DNA of 57,775 bases from Methylobacter sp. (GTDB lineage: Bacteria; Pseudomonadota; Gammaproteobacteria; Methylococcales; Methylomonadaceae). Where the stretch lies: assembly GCA_030699385.1 (NCBI GenBank), contig JAUYMY010000032.1, positions 1 to 57,775 on the forward strand. Reading direction: 5' to 3'. Made by a program: the position numbers and the translations under genes. The notes under the pieces were generated by a model. That model searched no databases. It was not told the origin of the DNA and saw only the letters and a list, made by a program, of their open reading frames with translations. Every line of letters begins with the position of its first letter. Position 1 is the first letter of the stretch. Shown one piece after another: positions 28,579 to 37,935 of this stretch.

Positions 28579-28741
28579 GGTGATTTCCGGGAAATAAGCC
28601 GATTTGCGAGAAATAACATCCCTTGATAATCAGTGTCTGTAAAAAATAAAGTCCACGAAAAGTACGAAAGTCACGAAATTTTCGTGTTTTTTCGTGCCTT
28701 TCGTGGACAATTTTTAGTCTGTTCTTTTCAGAAAATCACCT
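28579..28741. repeat. TIR-bounded CACGAAA element, copy B
   Basis: It starts GGTGATTTCCGGGAAATAA, contains AACATCCCTTGATAA and TGTAAAAAATAAAGTCCACGAAAAG (the same order as copy C at 37706), and ends TTTTCAGAAAATCACC. The arms CCACGAAAAGTACGAAAGTCACGAAA and the complementary right half give a long hairpin. It abuts the stop codon of the ATPase gene. Confidence 0.75.
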
Positions 28742-30688
28742 CTAAAAATCCGACAACGTTTTCGGCGGTATCGCCGCCCTCAGGGCATTCAATACCGCCA
28801 ATACGTCAATAATTTCCTGAGTGATGGCGCCCGCTACCGGGGCCAAATAGCCCAAACCGGCAAAGCCCATGCCGATTAAACTCAGCGCCATGCCGCCCAC
28901 AGCGCTTTGCAGCGCAATTTTACGCATCCTCTCGCCGATATGAAACAGCTCGTCGACTTTTAACAGCGAACTGTCCATGATCACCGCATCGGCCGATTCG
29001 CCGGTAATATCGCTGTTCTGGCCGAAAGCGATGCCGATGGTCGCCGCCATCAGCGCCGGGGCGTCGTTGATGCCGTCGCCCAGATACACGGTTTTTGCCG
29101 CGTCGGTTTCCTCGCGCACCAGCGCCAATTTTTGCTCCGGGCTTTGGCTGAAATAAACGTGCTCAATGCCGACCTGCTCGGCCAGAAAACGTACTTCCGA
29201 TTCCCGGTCGCCGGACACCAGCATCACTTTGTCGAACAAATGGCTGGGTTTTAGGTGATTGATAAAGGATGAGCTGTCGCTACGCACCTCATCGCGAAAT
29301 TGCAGCGTCGCCGCGTAAGCGTCGTCAATCAGCGCCACGCATTCCAAACCGCCGGTCATCGGCGGTAAGTGTTCGGCAAAATCAGGGTGTTGTTCAAGAC
29401 AATTTTTGCGGCTGGTGATTTGGACTTGCTTCCCTGCCACATGGCCTTTAAGCCCTTCACCCGGCAACTCAATGATGTGGGTCACTGCCAATAAAGCTAG
29501 CGTCGACTTATCCGCCGCCAACATAATGGCACGCGATAGCGGGTGTTTGGAATAACGCTCCAGACTGGCGATTAAGGCCAATACTTCCTGTTCGTTATAG
29601 CCGGTAGCGGGAATCAGTGCAGTCAATGAAGGACGGCCATAGGTTAACGTGCCGGTCTTGTCGAAAATCGCGGTGCGGCAGGTGCCGATGGTTTCCAAAA
29701 TAGCCGGATTCTTGATGATGATTTCCCGCCGCGCCGCCAGCGAAATCGAGCTGATAATGGTCACCGGAATGCCGATCAGCAGTGGGCATGGCGTGGCAAT
29801 CACCAACACCGCCAAAAAGCGCACCACGTCGCCACTCATCGCCCAAGCGGCCAGCGCGATAACCACCGCCAGCGGCGTGTACAGCGCACCCAATTGGTCG
29901 CCCAGCCGCCTGATGTTCGGGCGATACTGCTCTGACGACTTCATCACTTCCATAATCTTGGCGTAGCGCGAATCGATAGCCAGTTTGTCGGCGCGTATGG
30001 TCAATGCCGAATCGCCGTTAATCGCGCCGGACAGCACCTTGGAACCGCTGACTTTCGACATCAGATACGGCTCGCCGGTCAAATAGGATTCGTCCATGGT
30101 GCTGGAACCTTCCAGCACAGTGCCGTCAACGGGGCATATTTCGTGCGGCAGTATCAATAAGGTATCGCCGATAGCGACTTGGGCGGTGCCAATGTCGGCG
30201 AGTTGGTCGCCGGATTTTCGATGTGCAACCGACGGCATCCGTTTAGCCAAAGCCTCCAGCACCGAGGAGGCCTTGCGCACCGCGTAGGTTTCCAGCACCA
30301 CACCGCCGGACAGCATCAGCACCACCAGGCTCCCGGCCAGATATTCGCCCAATAAAACGGCGGTCACGATGGACAGGCCTGCCAGCAAATCAGCGCCAAA
30401 ATCGCCGTGGAAAAATTTCACCAACAGCTGATAGAGCAACGGAATGCCGCCCAGCACCAATACCGCAAGCAGCGGCAGTTGCAGCAGTTCAAGCGCAACT
30501 ACCGCTTGTCCCCGGTAAAGTTCAGCGGCTATTGAGTTTAAGGCCGCGTTTAATGACAGTGTATAGACCTGATCGCTGAGATCAAACGCATAGCGCAACA
30601 GCAAATAAGCGCCGATACCGAGCAGACTCAACACCGCAATGCTGTTTTCGGAGACTGCGCGGGAAGAGGCTAATGGCTGATCGGTCAT
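28742..30688 (-). CDS. P1B-type heavy-metal translocating ATPase
   Basis: This roughly 648-aa ATPase has TGEP (actuator), DKTGTLT (phosphorylation Asp), and [10 protein letters not shown] (hinge). The membrane metal motif reads TPCPL rather than the copper-type CPC, and no N-terminal metal-binding domain is present, so copper is unlikely; Zn, Co, Mn or another ion remains open. About eight membrane segments fit. ATG starts occur at 30688 and 30718; neither has a strong ribosome site and the upstream one lies at the edge of a repeat, so 30688 was chosen. The VIT1-type gene follows downstream. Confidence 0.88.
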   Translation of the reverse strand: MTDQPLASSRAVSENSIAVLSLLGIGAYLLLRYAFDLSDQVYTLSLNAALNSIAAELYRGQAVVALELLQLPLLAVLVLGGIPLLYQLLVKFFHGDFGADLLAGLSIVTAVLLGEYLAGSLVVLMLSGGVVLETYAVRKASSVLEALAKRMPSVAHRKSGDQLADIGTAQVAIGDTLLILPHEICPVDGTVLEGSSTMDESYLTGEPYLMSKVSGSKVLSGAINGDSALTIRADKLAIDSRYAKIMEVMKSSEQYRPNIRRLGDQLGALYTPLAVVIALAAWAMSGDVVRFLAVLVIATPCPLLIGIPVTIISSISLAARREIIIKNPAILETIGTCRTAIFDKTGTLTYGRPSLTALIPATGYNEQEVLALIASLERYSKHPLSRAIMLAADKSTLALLAVTHIIELPGEGLKGHVAGKQVQITSRKNCLEQHPDFAEHLPPMTGGLECVALIDDAYAATLQFRDEVRSDSSSFINHLKPSHLFDKVMLVSGDRESEVRFLAEQVGIEHVYFSQSPEQKLALVREETDAAKTVYLGDGINDAPALMAATIGIAFGQNSDITGESADAVIMDSSLLKVDELFHIGERMRKIALQSAVGGMALSLIGMGFAGLGYLAPVAGAITQEIIDVLAVLNALRAAIPPKTLSDF

Positions 30689-30718
30689 AATTTTGTCTCG
30701 GATTGATGCAGATTGCAT

Positions 30719-30899
30719 TGAAGGTCATTTCCGAGAAAATGAATAGCCCTTAGCGTGGTTGATAGCAAACAGGCCGCCTGCTTAGAGCGTTGCAATTTAG
30801 ACCTTCCAGGTTTTACGACTGCCATGGATGGCAAAAGTGCTGGAGTCGCCGAGAGCGGCTCCAGTAAAAACCCGGAAGGTCTGCCTATTGGCATATTTC
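30719..30899. repeat. Palindromic repeats upstream of the P-type ATPase
   Basis: The segment 30722-30748 (GGTCATTTCCGAGAAAATGAATAGCCC) is a partial end of the CACGAAA element family. At 30800-30881, GACCTTCCAGG and CCCGGAAGGTC form the ends of an 82-bp inverted repeat with inner GGAGTCGCC...GGCTCC. Part of this recurs as AACCTGGAAGGTCTG at 37851. No gene is visible in 30719-30969. Confidence 0.55.
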
Positions 30900-30969
30900 A
30901 CGGTTAGTATGGAAAAGGACTTGTCGGCATAACGACAGCTAGCAGGAATGATGAATCAAATAAAAACAA

Positions 30970-31212
30970 TTAAAAATCAATATCTTCGTCATAAAAATCG
31001 CCGAGTTGCTCTTGTAGACGTTTTTTCTCCCAATACAGCTCGATTTTCCTGCGCGCCGCCATCTTTTTTGCGGCGCTCTCACTTTCACTCGGAAGCGCTA
31101 TATAGTCGCTGCCCAAGTCGAGGCCATCAATATCAAGGTCGACATCATCTTTGCTTACACTGACGCCGATTTCAGGCACAGATTTATCTGATACGGATTT
31201 AGCTTCTTTCAT
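30970..31212 (-). CDS. Small acidic protein, PA3496-like
   Basis: This 80-aa protein has an acidic N-terminal half (VSVSKDDVDLDIDGLDLGSDY) and a basic helical segment followed by an acidic tail (AARRKIELYWEKKRLQEQLGDFYDEDIDF). The tail pattern resembles the PA3496 family of small gammaproteobacterial proteins, for which an envelope-integrity role has been proposed. This match is from memory of the pattern only. There is no signal peptide. It stands alone with the next gene divergent. Confidence 0.55.
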   Translation of the reverse strand: MKEAKSVSDKSVPEIGVSVSKDDVDLDIDGLDLGSDYIALPSESESAAKKMAARRKIELYWEKKRLQEQLGDFYDEDIDF

Positions 31213-31411
31213 AAATGGTAATTAATCCAACCTTAAAAACTCACTTTTTAATGACTTATAACCCACTTGTAAAGCGATATTTTAATTAGCCCGCAATAAC
31301 GGCTTTATCCGTCATCACCTGCGAGCTTGGTCATCAGTCATATTTTTTTAGCCCACAACTTTCTTTAGCGCTTACAATGCCTCAATCTCACCCAACAACA
31401 CAGCAAAACTT

Positions 31412-32011
31412 ATGAAAACAAGCAGACATATTTTGTTCAGTATGGCACTGATGGCACTGACCGCCTGTTCAACTCAGGAAGTCAAGCAAGACAGCAAAAC
31501 CGCACCCGCTACCGACATCTTGACCGCAATAAGTAACGAGTCTATGCAGGATTCCGGCCAAAATCCACCGATGACAGTGATTAAAGACGACAAAAACCTG
31601 AATCTGGTTAGGATCATGGATGGCGGCGCCTGTAAGAACGATTTTCAAGGCACTAAAGGCGTGTTTCTTGTCTATGCCTACCCGAACGACATAGAGCGCA
31701 TTAAACGCGATAAAGGGCCGAAAATTTTCGCTGAATTTGAAGATGAAATTCAACATCTCTCAACAGACGCATTGCAAGACGCCATTAATGCGACCAATCT
31801 GGCTGAAGATCCTTTTTCCTTGGGTGCTGACGAAGCACAAGAAAAGTTGAGTAAGCAATTTTCGACTCATTTTCGCAGCAGCATAGCCAAGCCTATTGCA
31901 ACCTTTCAACAAAAAACCACTTTAACCATCGATATAATGCCCTTCCTGCCCTCCTTGTTTTTTTATCAACAAGGCTGTGACGCCAAGCGTCTGGAGCCGG
32001 AAACTGAGTGA
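31412..32011 (+). CDS. Hypothetical lipoprotein
   Basis: This 199-aa protein has a clear lipoprotein signal: MKTSRHILFSMALMALTAC with the lipobox LTAC, so cleavage before the cysteine at residue 19 is expected. The rest is soluble with four further cysteine/charged features (for example GGACKNDFQGTKG) and a DFQG segment. I do not recognise a family. It is followed 25 bp downstream by the pterin dehydratase gene, and the two may be co-transcribed. Confidence 0.7.
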   Translation: MKTSRHILFSMALMALTACSTQEVKQDSKTAPATDILTAISNESMQDSGQNPPMTVIKDDKNLNLVRIMDGGACKNDFQGTKGVFLVYAYPNDIERIKRDKGPKIFAEFEDEIQHLSTDALQDAINATNLAEDPFSLGADEAQEKLSKQFSTHFRSSIAKPIATFQQKTTLTIDIMPFLPSLFFYQQGCDAKRLEPETE

Positions 32012-32036
32012 TAGACCTAAGCCAACGAGGTGATTT

Positions 32037-32420
32037 ATGAACTGGAGACAACGCACACACGAAGAAACCTATTCCGAAGAGGAAGTGGAACTACGGCTAA
32101 AGGAAGAATTGCCGCACTGGTACCTGGAAAACGGCTGGATTCGGCGCAAATACAAAACCAGCGGCTGGAAAGCCACACTGATGGTGGTTAATACGGTCGG
32201 ACATTTGGCCGAAGCGGCATTCCATCATCCCGACCTGACCGTTTCTTATGCTTTTGTCATCGTTAAACTGATGAACCATGCGGCCAAAGGCATCACCAAC
32301 AAAGATTTTGAACTGGCTCGTAAAATCGAGGACGTGATTAGCTGGCAGCCCGGCAAGGAAGGCGGCGCGCTAGAAGGCACACCCGACGACCCACGGTTTA
32401 AATACATCAAATACGATTAG
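32037..32420 (+). CDS. phhB: Pterin-4a-carbinolamine dehydratase
   Basis: This 127-aa protein is a PCD/PhhB-family enzyme. The signature is fully present in EAAFHHPDLTVSY...LMNHAAKGITNKD (about 60-91), with catalytic His63-His64 and the later His82. It dehydrates 4a-hydroxytetrahydrobiopterin formed by aromatic amino-acid hydroxylases; in bacteria without such a hydroxylase nearby, as here, the physiological role may be molybdopterin- or folate-related. The unusual extended N-terminus (about 35 residues before the conserved core) is typical of the gammaproteobacterial subgroup. Confidence 0.88.
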   Translation: MNWRQRTHEETYSEEEVELRLKEELPHWYLENGWIRRKYKTSGWKATLMVVNTVGHLAEAAFHHPDLTVSYAFVIVKLMNHAAKGITNKDFELARKIEDVISWQPGKEGGALEGTPDDPRFKYIKYD

Positions 32421-32480
32421 CCTGGGAGATTTTGTCCACGTAAGATATTCTAGTTCGGAATATAAACATCCCGAGGAGCT

Positions 32481-32511
32481 ACTGACTGGTGCGTGTTTCG
32501 CGCCAGTCAGT
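32481..32511 (+). terminator. Strong hairpin between phhB and tRNA-Thr
   Basis: ACTGACTGG-TGCG and CGC-GCCAGTCAGT pair over about twelve bases around a short loop. No T-run follows, so it is either a factor-assisted terminator for phhB or a structured element near the convergent tRNA gene. Confidence 0.4.
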
Positions 32512-32538
32512 TCAGCTTAAACTGTAATGGCGGGTTTT

Positions 32539-32614
32539 TGGAGCCAATGACGAGAGTCGAACTCGTGACCTGCTCATTACGAATGAGCTGCTCTACCAAC
32601 TGAGCTACATCAGC
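32539..32614 (-). tRNA. tRNA-Thr (anticodon CGU)
   Basis: A 76-nt cloverleaf with the acceptor pairing GCTGATG/CATTGGC (two G-T pairs), D arm GCTC...GAGC, anticodon stem GCTCA/TGAGC with loop TTCGTAA (anticodon CGT), T arm ACGAG-TTCGACT-CTCGT, and an encoded CCA end. All arms fold by hand. Confidence 0.95.
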
Positions 32615-32762
32615 TTTAATTTTTCTTGCAGAGAAAGTCTATCGGCAATGAGTGCCAGGGATAAAAAAAGCATTAGCAATCATCAATAACTTTCAAATGG
32701 TACCCCAAACCGCCACTCCCTCTTTTTACTAAATTCTATATTTTATAACCTTTTGATTTCAT

Positions 32763-32795
32763 TGATCGGGACGATAGGACTTGAACCTACTACCT
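32763..32795 (-). pseudogene. 3' fragment of a tRNA (Pro-like)
   Basis: On the minus strand a T arm (GTAGG-TTCAAGT-CCTAT) is followed by an acceptor half CGTCCCG, discriminator A and TCA. No matching 5' half (CGGGACG start) exists upstream. The CGTCCCGACCA-type end resembles tRNA-Pro. It looks like a tRNA 3' remnant, as left by island integration or deletion. Confidence 0.35.
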
Positions 32796-32796
32796 G

Positions 32797-33249
32797 CATA
32801 ATATTTATTCCTCCAATTTTCTCCTCCTACCCCTTCGCTCGCCACGGTTTTGCTACCCGTGGTTCTTCCAGCCAATTGGACGTGCAACTCAAGGCAAGTT
32901 TCACACAACGTATTGTTGTAGGAGATTTTTTTAGCTTCCCCTGTGAGCTTTTTTCATGGCCTTGAGTCAACTGACTGAACGCTACCCCGCAACTGCTCCT
33001 GCGTCGCTTATAGCACCTACTTTTGGTGCTCTATCTCCTGCGCCCTTGCAGTCGTACGAGGGTTCGGACTCCTGCTGCTGTCACCTCAGCGGCAGATCTC
33101 CCCACTTACTTCAACTTATCTTCTTGGCATTCCGCTCCCAACCACTGGGTAGGCTTAAGTTTCGTTTATTCGCCAAGCTCAACGTAACTGATCACTACGA
33201 CGCTATGGCATACGCCGACAGGGACTTTCACCCTGTTGATAAGTTGCAC
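32797..33249 (-). ncRNA. Probable 5' portion of a group II intron, truncated
   Basis: On the minus strand the segment opens GTGCAACTTATC...AGGGTGAAAGTCCCTGT, which resembles the GUGYG 5' end and first stem of bacterial group II introns. About 440 nt of structured, poorly coding sequence follows. It ends in a strong Shine-Dalgarno (GGAGG) and an ATG at 32799, where the intron-encoded reverse transcriptase would start. However, the frame closes after 18 codons and runs directly into the tRNA-like fragment. No reverse transcriptase, domain V or 3' splice site is present. Evidence is pattern-based. Confidence 0.45.
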
Positions 33250-33326
33250 TCGTGCGATAATAAGGACGACATAGGTCATGTAACTCATTTAAATTGAAAA
33301 CGCTGTACAAAAATTGTCGTATTTGA

Positions 33327-34946
33327 TTAACGCTTGCTGTATTGAAGATTATCCAATTCTTTCTGAATCCCATCAATTTGCTCATAGGGCACACCTATTT
33401 TAATGGCATTATTGATGTAGCTTTGAACTTGCATTGATTTTTTAGGATCGGGCTTGGACGATTTAAGATCATGCATAATGATTTTCAGCCGGTTTAACGC
33501 AATAGTCTGGTTATTAGGCATCTCTTCAATGGCGGTTTCAAAAACAGCAAGCGCCTCCTTAATCTTGCCATCCTTAAACAAATTAACGCCCTCATTATTA
33601 ATCTCAATTAATGCACGCTTTATCTTAGAGATCATCGTTTGCGCATAATTTTCACCAATAAACGCAGTACACATTTTTTCAATGCCATCGATAAAATGTT
33701 TATCGTCAATATTGGTTTTAATTAACTCTTGAAGAATGCTATCACCGATGTCACTGGCCTCATTCAGATGAGCGATTCGTGCTATCTCCAGCCGCAATTC
33801 CCTGGATATTTGCCTGCCGAATTGCTCGTACAATTTGAATGTCTTTTCATAAGGCCGCTGAATCACCACACCGTGATTTTTCACCTTTTGAATATCAATT
33901 TCCAATATCGCCGCCCTAATTCTGGAATCGGGGTCATTGAAAAAAAACTTGTTCATATCATTCAATACTTTTAGCGCATCACCGGCCAAATTGGATTTTA
34001 GATAAATATTAGCTAGGCCGGAAAAATCGCTAGATGAGCCATGAACAGAATATTTACCTAAATTAACCGCTGCTTTATACGCTTTTTTGGCTATTTCAAT
34101 ATGTGCGGTTTTATCCGCCAACGAAGCCAGCCGTTGCTGTCTTAAAATAGCTTGAGGCGAAATATCAATCGCCTGATTCAGCGAGGCTAACGCTTCTTCA
34201 TCGCTACCGAGGGCTTCATAGGCTTTTGCCAGCCAATCATAAGCCTCCAGCATCATAGGATATTGCACGATAAACTCCTGCAACAATTCAATAGCCTGCG
34301 CATAATTGCCTTCTAAAAAGACAATAATAATTAAGCCCAATCTCGCCCAAGGCAGTTCTCTTTCTTGCAGAACATCCTCATAAACAGCTTTTGCCGCCTT
34401 AAAGTCCTTGATAATCAGCGCTAATTCGGCACGTATTTTCAGAACATGTAAATGGGTTTTTTTATTGCCTTGTTCAAGCAACTTATTACAGTTTTGTATC
34501 GCCTGGCAAACATTGCCCAGATCAATTTCGCGCTCAATACTAACCAAATATTCCTTGCGGGCAATACAGCGTTCGATGCGTGTGGACAGTTGCAGGCGGT
34601 TAAAGGGTTTTATCAGATAATCATCAGGCTTGCAGTCGAGCGCGCTAAGCACCATATTTTTGCTCTGCTCAACGGTAATAATGATAAAAATGGCATTAAA
34701 CGGCAGCAATTTAAAATGCTTGGCCTCTTCTAATACCTGCTGACCATTTTTCCCGTCACCCAGATTATAATCGCACAGTACAATATCAAACTGCCCACGC
34801 CGCATTTCCACAATACCGTTGACACCCGTTCCCGCTTCAACGATATGACGCGCACCCAATGAATACAGGATGTGCTTAATAGTTTCCCGGATAATCGCTT
34901 GATCTTCGATGACCAGAATTCTTTTTTCGTCGAAATTTATTTTCAT
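33327..34946 (-). CDS. Response regulator with TPR-repeat output
   Basis: This 539-aa protein has an N-terminal receiver domain (about 8-130). The phosphoacceptor is the aspartate in LCDYNLGDG (near residue 58), with threonine in IIITVEQS and lysine in LIKPFNR. The remaining 400 residues form tetratricopeptide helices (for example LAKAYEALGSDEEALASLNQAIDISP). There is no DNA-binding or enzymatic domain, so output is presumably by protein contact. No histidine kinase is adjacent (orphan). Similar REC-TPR proteins occur in Vibrio and Shewanella relatives. Confidence 0.85.
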   Translation of the reverse strand: MKINFDEKRILVIEDQAIIRETIKHILYSLGARHIVEAGTGVNGIVEMRRGQFDIVLCDYNLGDGKNGQQVLEEAKHFKLLPFNAIFIIITVEQSKNMVLSALDCKPDDYLIKPFNRLQLSTRIERCIARKEYLVSIEREIDLGNVCQAIQNCNKLLEQGNKKTHLHVLKIRAELALIIKDFKAAKAVYEDVLQERELPWARLGLIIIVFLEGNYAQAIELLQEFIVQYPMMLEAYDWLAKAYEALGSDEEALASLNQAIDISPQAILRQQRLASLADKTAHIEIAKKAYKAAVNLGKYSVHGSSSDFSGLANIYLKSNLAGDALKVLNDMNKFFFNDPDSRIRAAILEIDIQKVKNHGVVIQRPYEKTFKLYEQFGRQISRELRLEIARIAHLNEASDIGDSILQELIKTNIDDKHFIDGIEKMCTAFIGENYAQTMISKIKRALIEINNEGVNLFKDGKIKEALAVFETAIEEMPNNQTIALNRLKIIMHDLKSSKPDPKKSMQVQSYINNAIKIGVPYEQIDGIQKELDNLQYSKR

Positions 34947-34989
34947 AGCCCTTGATCTTTAAATTGGCATATTAAGCCCGGTATCATTA

Positions 34990-35574
34990 TCAATCCTGCC
35001 ACAAAAACTTATAAATCCCCACGAAGATAACCACCAGAGCCACTGTCACCCAGCCCAGCCTATCCATATATTTACGTAATTTTGCTTCAAGTTTTTCGCC
35101 GCCTGCGGCAAGCAACATCGCCACCAGAAAAAACCGGGCACCCCGGCCTATCACTGAAGCCAGCACAAACGGCAAAAACGCCATGCTGAGCGTACCGGCG
35201 GCAATCGTAAAAACCTTGTAAGGAATAGGCGAAAAACCGGCAACAAACACCGCCCAAAAACCCCAGCGTTCAAACCAATTTTTTGCCGTTAAATAACTGT
35301 CCCAATAATGCGTAGTTTGTAACCACGGCGCAATGGCATCAAACATAAAAAAGCCAATCGCATAGCCCAGCATCCCGCCCAAGACCGAAGCTATCGTAGT
35401 CAACAGCGCAAAATGAAAAGCCTTGTCCGGTTGCGACAAGGCCATAGGCGCGAGCATTACATCCGGCGGCACCGGAAAAAATGAAGATTCGGCAAAACTA
35501 ATGATAAACAAATATTTGGCCGCATGGCGGTGTTTAGACCAGTGCAGGGCTTTATCATATAAATTCTGGAACAT
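34990..35574 (-). CDS. YqaA-like DedA-family membrane protein
   Basis: This 194-aa protein is of the DedA/VTT superfamily. Family residues appear in ESSFFPVPPDVMLAPMAL and in GFSPIPYKVFTIAAG, the reentrant-loop motifs of these putative flippases (lipid-carrier or undecaprenyl-phosphate scramblase functions have been shown for relatives). It starts 2 bp after the pcm stop (35577), so pcm and yqaA are in one operon. Length is normal for the YqaA group. Confidence 0.88.
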   Translation of the reverse strand: MFQNLYDKALHWSKHRHAAKYLFIISFAESSFFPVPPDVMLAPMALSQPDKAFHFALLTTIASVLGGMLGYAIGFFMFDAIAPWLQTTHYWDSYLTAKNWFERWGFWAVFVAGFSPIPYKVFTIAAGTLSMAFLPFVLASVIGRGARFFLVAMLLAAGGEKLEAKLRKYMDRLGWVTVALVVIFVGIYKFLWQD

Positions 35575-35576
35575 AT

Positions 35577-36239
35577 CTATTTCCTTCCCGACAAAAAAGG
35601 CACAAAGACGACCGGCTCCAGCCTTTCCAGCTCATAACCGTTATCCTTACGCGTAACCCGTTGTAACTGTTGGCTTTCACCCATACCAACGGGAATAATC
35701 ATTACCCCACCGACCGCCATTTGCTGCAATAACATCTCAGGTATTTCAGGCGGCGCCGCCGCCACTAAAATGCCGTCATAAGGCGCGTGATCCGGCCAAC
35801 CCCAACCACCGTCACTGTGCAAGAAATTAACATTTTTCAGCTTTAAATCCCACAGCCTGTCTTTGGCTTTTTTTTGCAGCGGCGCGATTCTTTCAACCGA
35901 ATAAACATGACCGACCAACTGCGCCAAAATGGCGGTCTGATAGCCGCAACCCGTACCGATTTCCAATACCTTGGTTAATGGGTTCGCTGACGCCAGCAAC
36001 AGCTCAGTCATTTTGGCGACAATATAAGGTTGCGAAATGGTCTGGCCGTAGCCAATCGGTAGCGCCGTATCCTCATAAGCCCGGCTAGCCAAAGCCTCAT
36101 CCATGAAAATATGCCGAGGCGTATTGCGCATTACGTCAAGCACTTTATGATTGCGTATGCCCTGCTCCATCAACCGGCTAACCATACGCTCGCGGGTGCG
36201 TAAAGAGGTCATGCCGATGCCCTGTAAATGCTGCATCAT
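35577..36239 (-). CDS. pcm: Protein-L-isoaspartate O-methyltransferase
   Basis: This 220-aa SAM-dependent methyltransferase has the motif I region [16 protein letters not shown] (about 80-96) and the substrate-loop segment [19 protein letters not shown]. It repairs isoaspartyl residues in damaged proteins. The start codon overlaps the surE stop by 4 bp (ATGA), the conserved surE-pcm arrangement of gammaproteobacteria. Confidence 0.94.
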   Translation of the reverse strand: MMQHLQGIGMTSLRTRERMVSRLMEQGIRNHKVLDVMRNTPRHIFMDEALASRAYEDTALPIGYGQTISQPYIVAKMTELLLASANPLTKVLEIGTGCGYQTAILAQLVGHVYSVERIAPLQKKAKDRLWDLKLKNVNFLHSDGGWGWPDHAPYDGILVAAAPPEIPEMLLQQMAVGGVMIIPVGMGESQQLQRVTRKDNGYELERLEPVVFVPFLSGRK

Positions 36240-36991
36240 AAACCCGGCTCCTTCGGCAACCAGTCTGCCAACGCATTCAGCCGGTCATACCAGGTCAAAT
36301 CCAGCTGCAACGGGGTCACCGAAACGAAACCGGCGTTAATGGCATAAAAATCGGTGCCGGGGCCTGCATCCTGTTCCGCTCCGGGCGGCCCTACCCAATA
36401 AATAATGCGTCCGCGCGGATCATTGTTCTTGATCACCGGCTCCGACTTATGCCGCTGACCAAGCCGGGTTGCCTGATAGCCTTTTAACTCGCTAAGCGCA
36501 ACATCCGGCACATTGACATTAAGAATAGTATCTTGCGGCAACGGCTTATTGATTAATTGTTGCAACAGCGTCACCGCGACCTGCGCGGCGGTGTCAAAAT
36601 GAACCGGATTGCTGCCGACCAACGAAATAGCAACCGCAGGCAAACCTAAAAAGCGCCCTTCCGTTGCCGCCGCCACCGTGCCTGAATACAGCACATCATC
36701 GCCTAAATTTGAGCCATGATTAATCCCGGCAAACACCATATCCGGCTCATGTTCCAACAACCCCGTTATCGCCAAATGTACGCAATCGGTCGGCGTACCA
36801 TCCACCTTAATAAAACCGTTTGAAGCCGGATAAGCGCGCAACGGCATTTCCAGCGTCAACGAATTACTCGCCGCACTGCGGTTTCTATCGGGTGCAACCA
36901 CCGATATATCGGCATGTTCGCGTAATGCATCGGCTAAGGCCGTCAGTCCCTCAGCCAAGTAACCGTCATCATTGCTTAACAAAATGTGCAT
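36236..36991 (-). CDS. surE: 5'/3'-nucleotidase SurE
   Basis: This 251-aa enzyme has the metal-binding motif SNDDG near the N-terminus ([11 protein letters not shown]) and the conserved [18 protein letters not shown] segment. The ATG at 36991 follows AGGGCG at a suitable distance; a TTG six bases upstream is less likely. SurE dephosphorylates nucleoside monophosphates and short polyphosphate in stationary phase. It is first in surE-pcm-yqaA and divergent from the smr gene. Confidence 0.94.
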   Translation of the reverse strand: MHILLSNDDGYLAEGLTALADALREHADISVVAPDRNRSAASNSLTLEMPLRAYPASNGFIKVDGTPTDCVHLAITGLLEHEPDMVFAGINHGSNLGDDVLYSGTVAAATEGRFLGLPAVAISLVGSNPVHFDTAAQVAVTLLQQLINKPLPQDTILNVNVPDVALSELKGYQATRLGQRHKSEPVIKNNDPRGRIIYWVGPPGAEQDAGPGTDFYAINAGFVSVTPLQLDLTWYDRLNALADWLPKEPGL

Positions 36992-37066
36992 TATCAATTC
37001 GCCCTGAAGCAGAATAAGCTATAAAATCAAACATATTAGCAACAAAACTCAACAAAATCAGCTTCC

Positions 37067-37618
37067 GTGGCAAAAAAAACCATCACTCCCGAAGACCGCA
37101 ATTTATTTCGCCTCACCATCGGCAAAGTCCGCACGGTAAAAAGCGATAAAGTGTCATTAACAGCGGCGAACAAACCCAAGCCCTACCCTAAAGCGCAGAC
37201 CGTTAATGTCGAGGAGCACTTAAGCGCTCCGATAGAATTCGATGTAGAAAAAGTCGGGCTTGAAGACTCGCTGAGTTTTATGGCGCCGGGACTTCAGCAC
37301 AGCGTGCTTAAAAAATTGCGCAAAGGACAATTTGGCTTAGATGCCCAGATTGATCTGCATGGACTGAACAGCACCGATGCCAAGCGCCAACTGCTGCATT
37401 TTTTGCATGATTGCGTCGAAGACGGCTGCCGCTGCATCCACATCGTCCACGGCAAAGGCTACCGTTCAGCCGACAACCATCCGGTATTAAAAAACCACCT
37501 CAACATCTGGCTCAGACAGCACAAAGACGTACAGGCCTTTTGCTCGACACCGCCGAAAGATGGCGGCACCGGCGCGGTTTTTGTATTGTTGCAGCTGTCG
37601 ACAAAATACGTCGACTAA
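37067..37618 (+). CDS. Smr-domain endonuclease (SmrA-like)
   Basis: This 183-aa protein has a C-terminal Smr domain (about 90-180) with LHG (IDLHGLNSTDAKRQLLHF) and HGKG (HIVHGKGYRS) motifs. The N-terminal 90 residues are charged and low complexity. Stand-alone Smr proteins cleave RNA or branched DNA; recent work on E. coli SmrB shows cleavage of mRNA at collided ribosomes, but which paralogue this is cannot be read here. The start is a GTG without a clear Shine-Dalgarno. Confidence 0.85.
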   Translation: MAKKTITPEDRNLFRLTIGKVRTVKSDKVSLTAANKPKPYPKAQTVNVEEHLSAPIEFDVEKVGLEDSLSFMAPGLQHSVLKKLRKGQFGLDAQIDLHGLNSTDAKRQLLHFLHDCVEDGCRCIHIVHGKGYRSADNHPVLKNHLNIWLRQHKDVQAFCSTPPKDGGTGAVFVLLQLSTKYVD

Positions 37619-37705
37619 TCGACAAATTGTCAGCACGAAGAATGGAACTCACGGACTCTGCGCTCATCGTTATACGCAAATTATCCATTGCGTAGGAATG
37701 AATAA

Positions 37706-37848
37706 GGCTATTTTCGGGAAATAACATCCCTCGATGATAATGGCATGTAAAAAATAAAGTCCACGAAAAACACGAAAAACACGAAAATTTCGTGGCTTTC
37801 GTGTTTTTCGTGGACAATTTTTGGTATTTCTTTTTCAGGAAATAGCCT
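37706..37848. repeat. TIR-bounded CACGAAA element, copy C
   Basis: The ends GGCTATTTTCGGGAAATAACATCCC and its imperfect complement TTCAGGAAATAGCC bound a long hairpin of CCACGAAAAACACGAAAA...TTTCGTGTTTTTCGTGG. It also holds TGTAAAAAATAAAGTCCACG as in copy B. It lies between the smr gene and the efflux operon; a GATAATTTGCGTATAACGATGAG relative of the 6447 repeat lies just before it. Confidence 0.75.
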
Positions 37849-37935
37849 AAAACCTGGAAGGTCTGTCATTCGGCATTTTTTCGCCTAACATAAGCCAAAA
37901 ACTTAACCATTCAAAGTATAGCTATATTTCTTACT

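Noticed and set aside
27469..28741. CRISPR array from the repeated CACGAAA units
   Set aside because: The units are 7-8 bp, form hairpins, and have no regular unique spacers or cas genes.
32763..33249. tmRNA interpretation
   Set aside because: The 3' T arm and acceptor half have no complementary 5' end, and there is no tag-peptide frame or pseudoknot pattern.
32753..33297. Plus-strand frames over the tRNA/intron region
   Set aside because: The peptide MISLIGTIGLEPTTC is a typical product of reading a tRNA T arm backwards, and the rest has no protein-like features.
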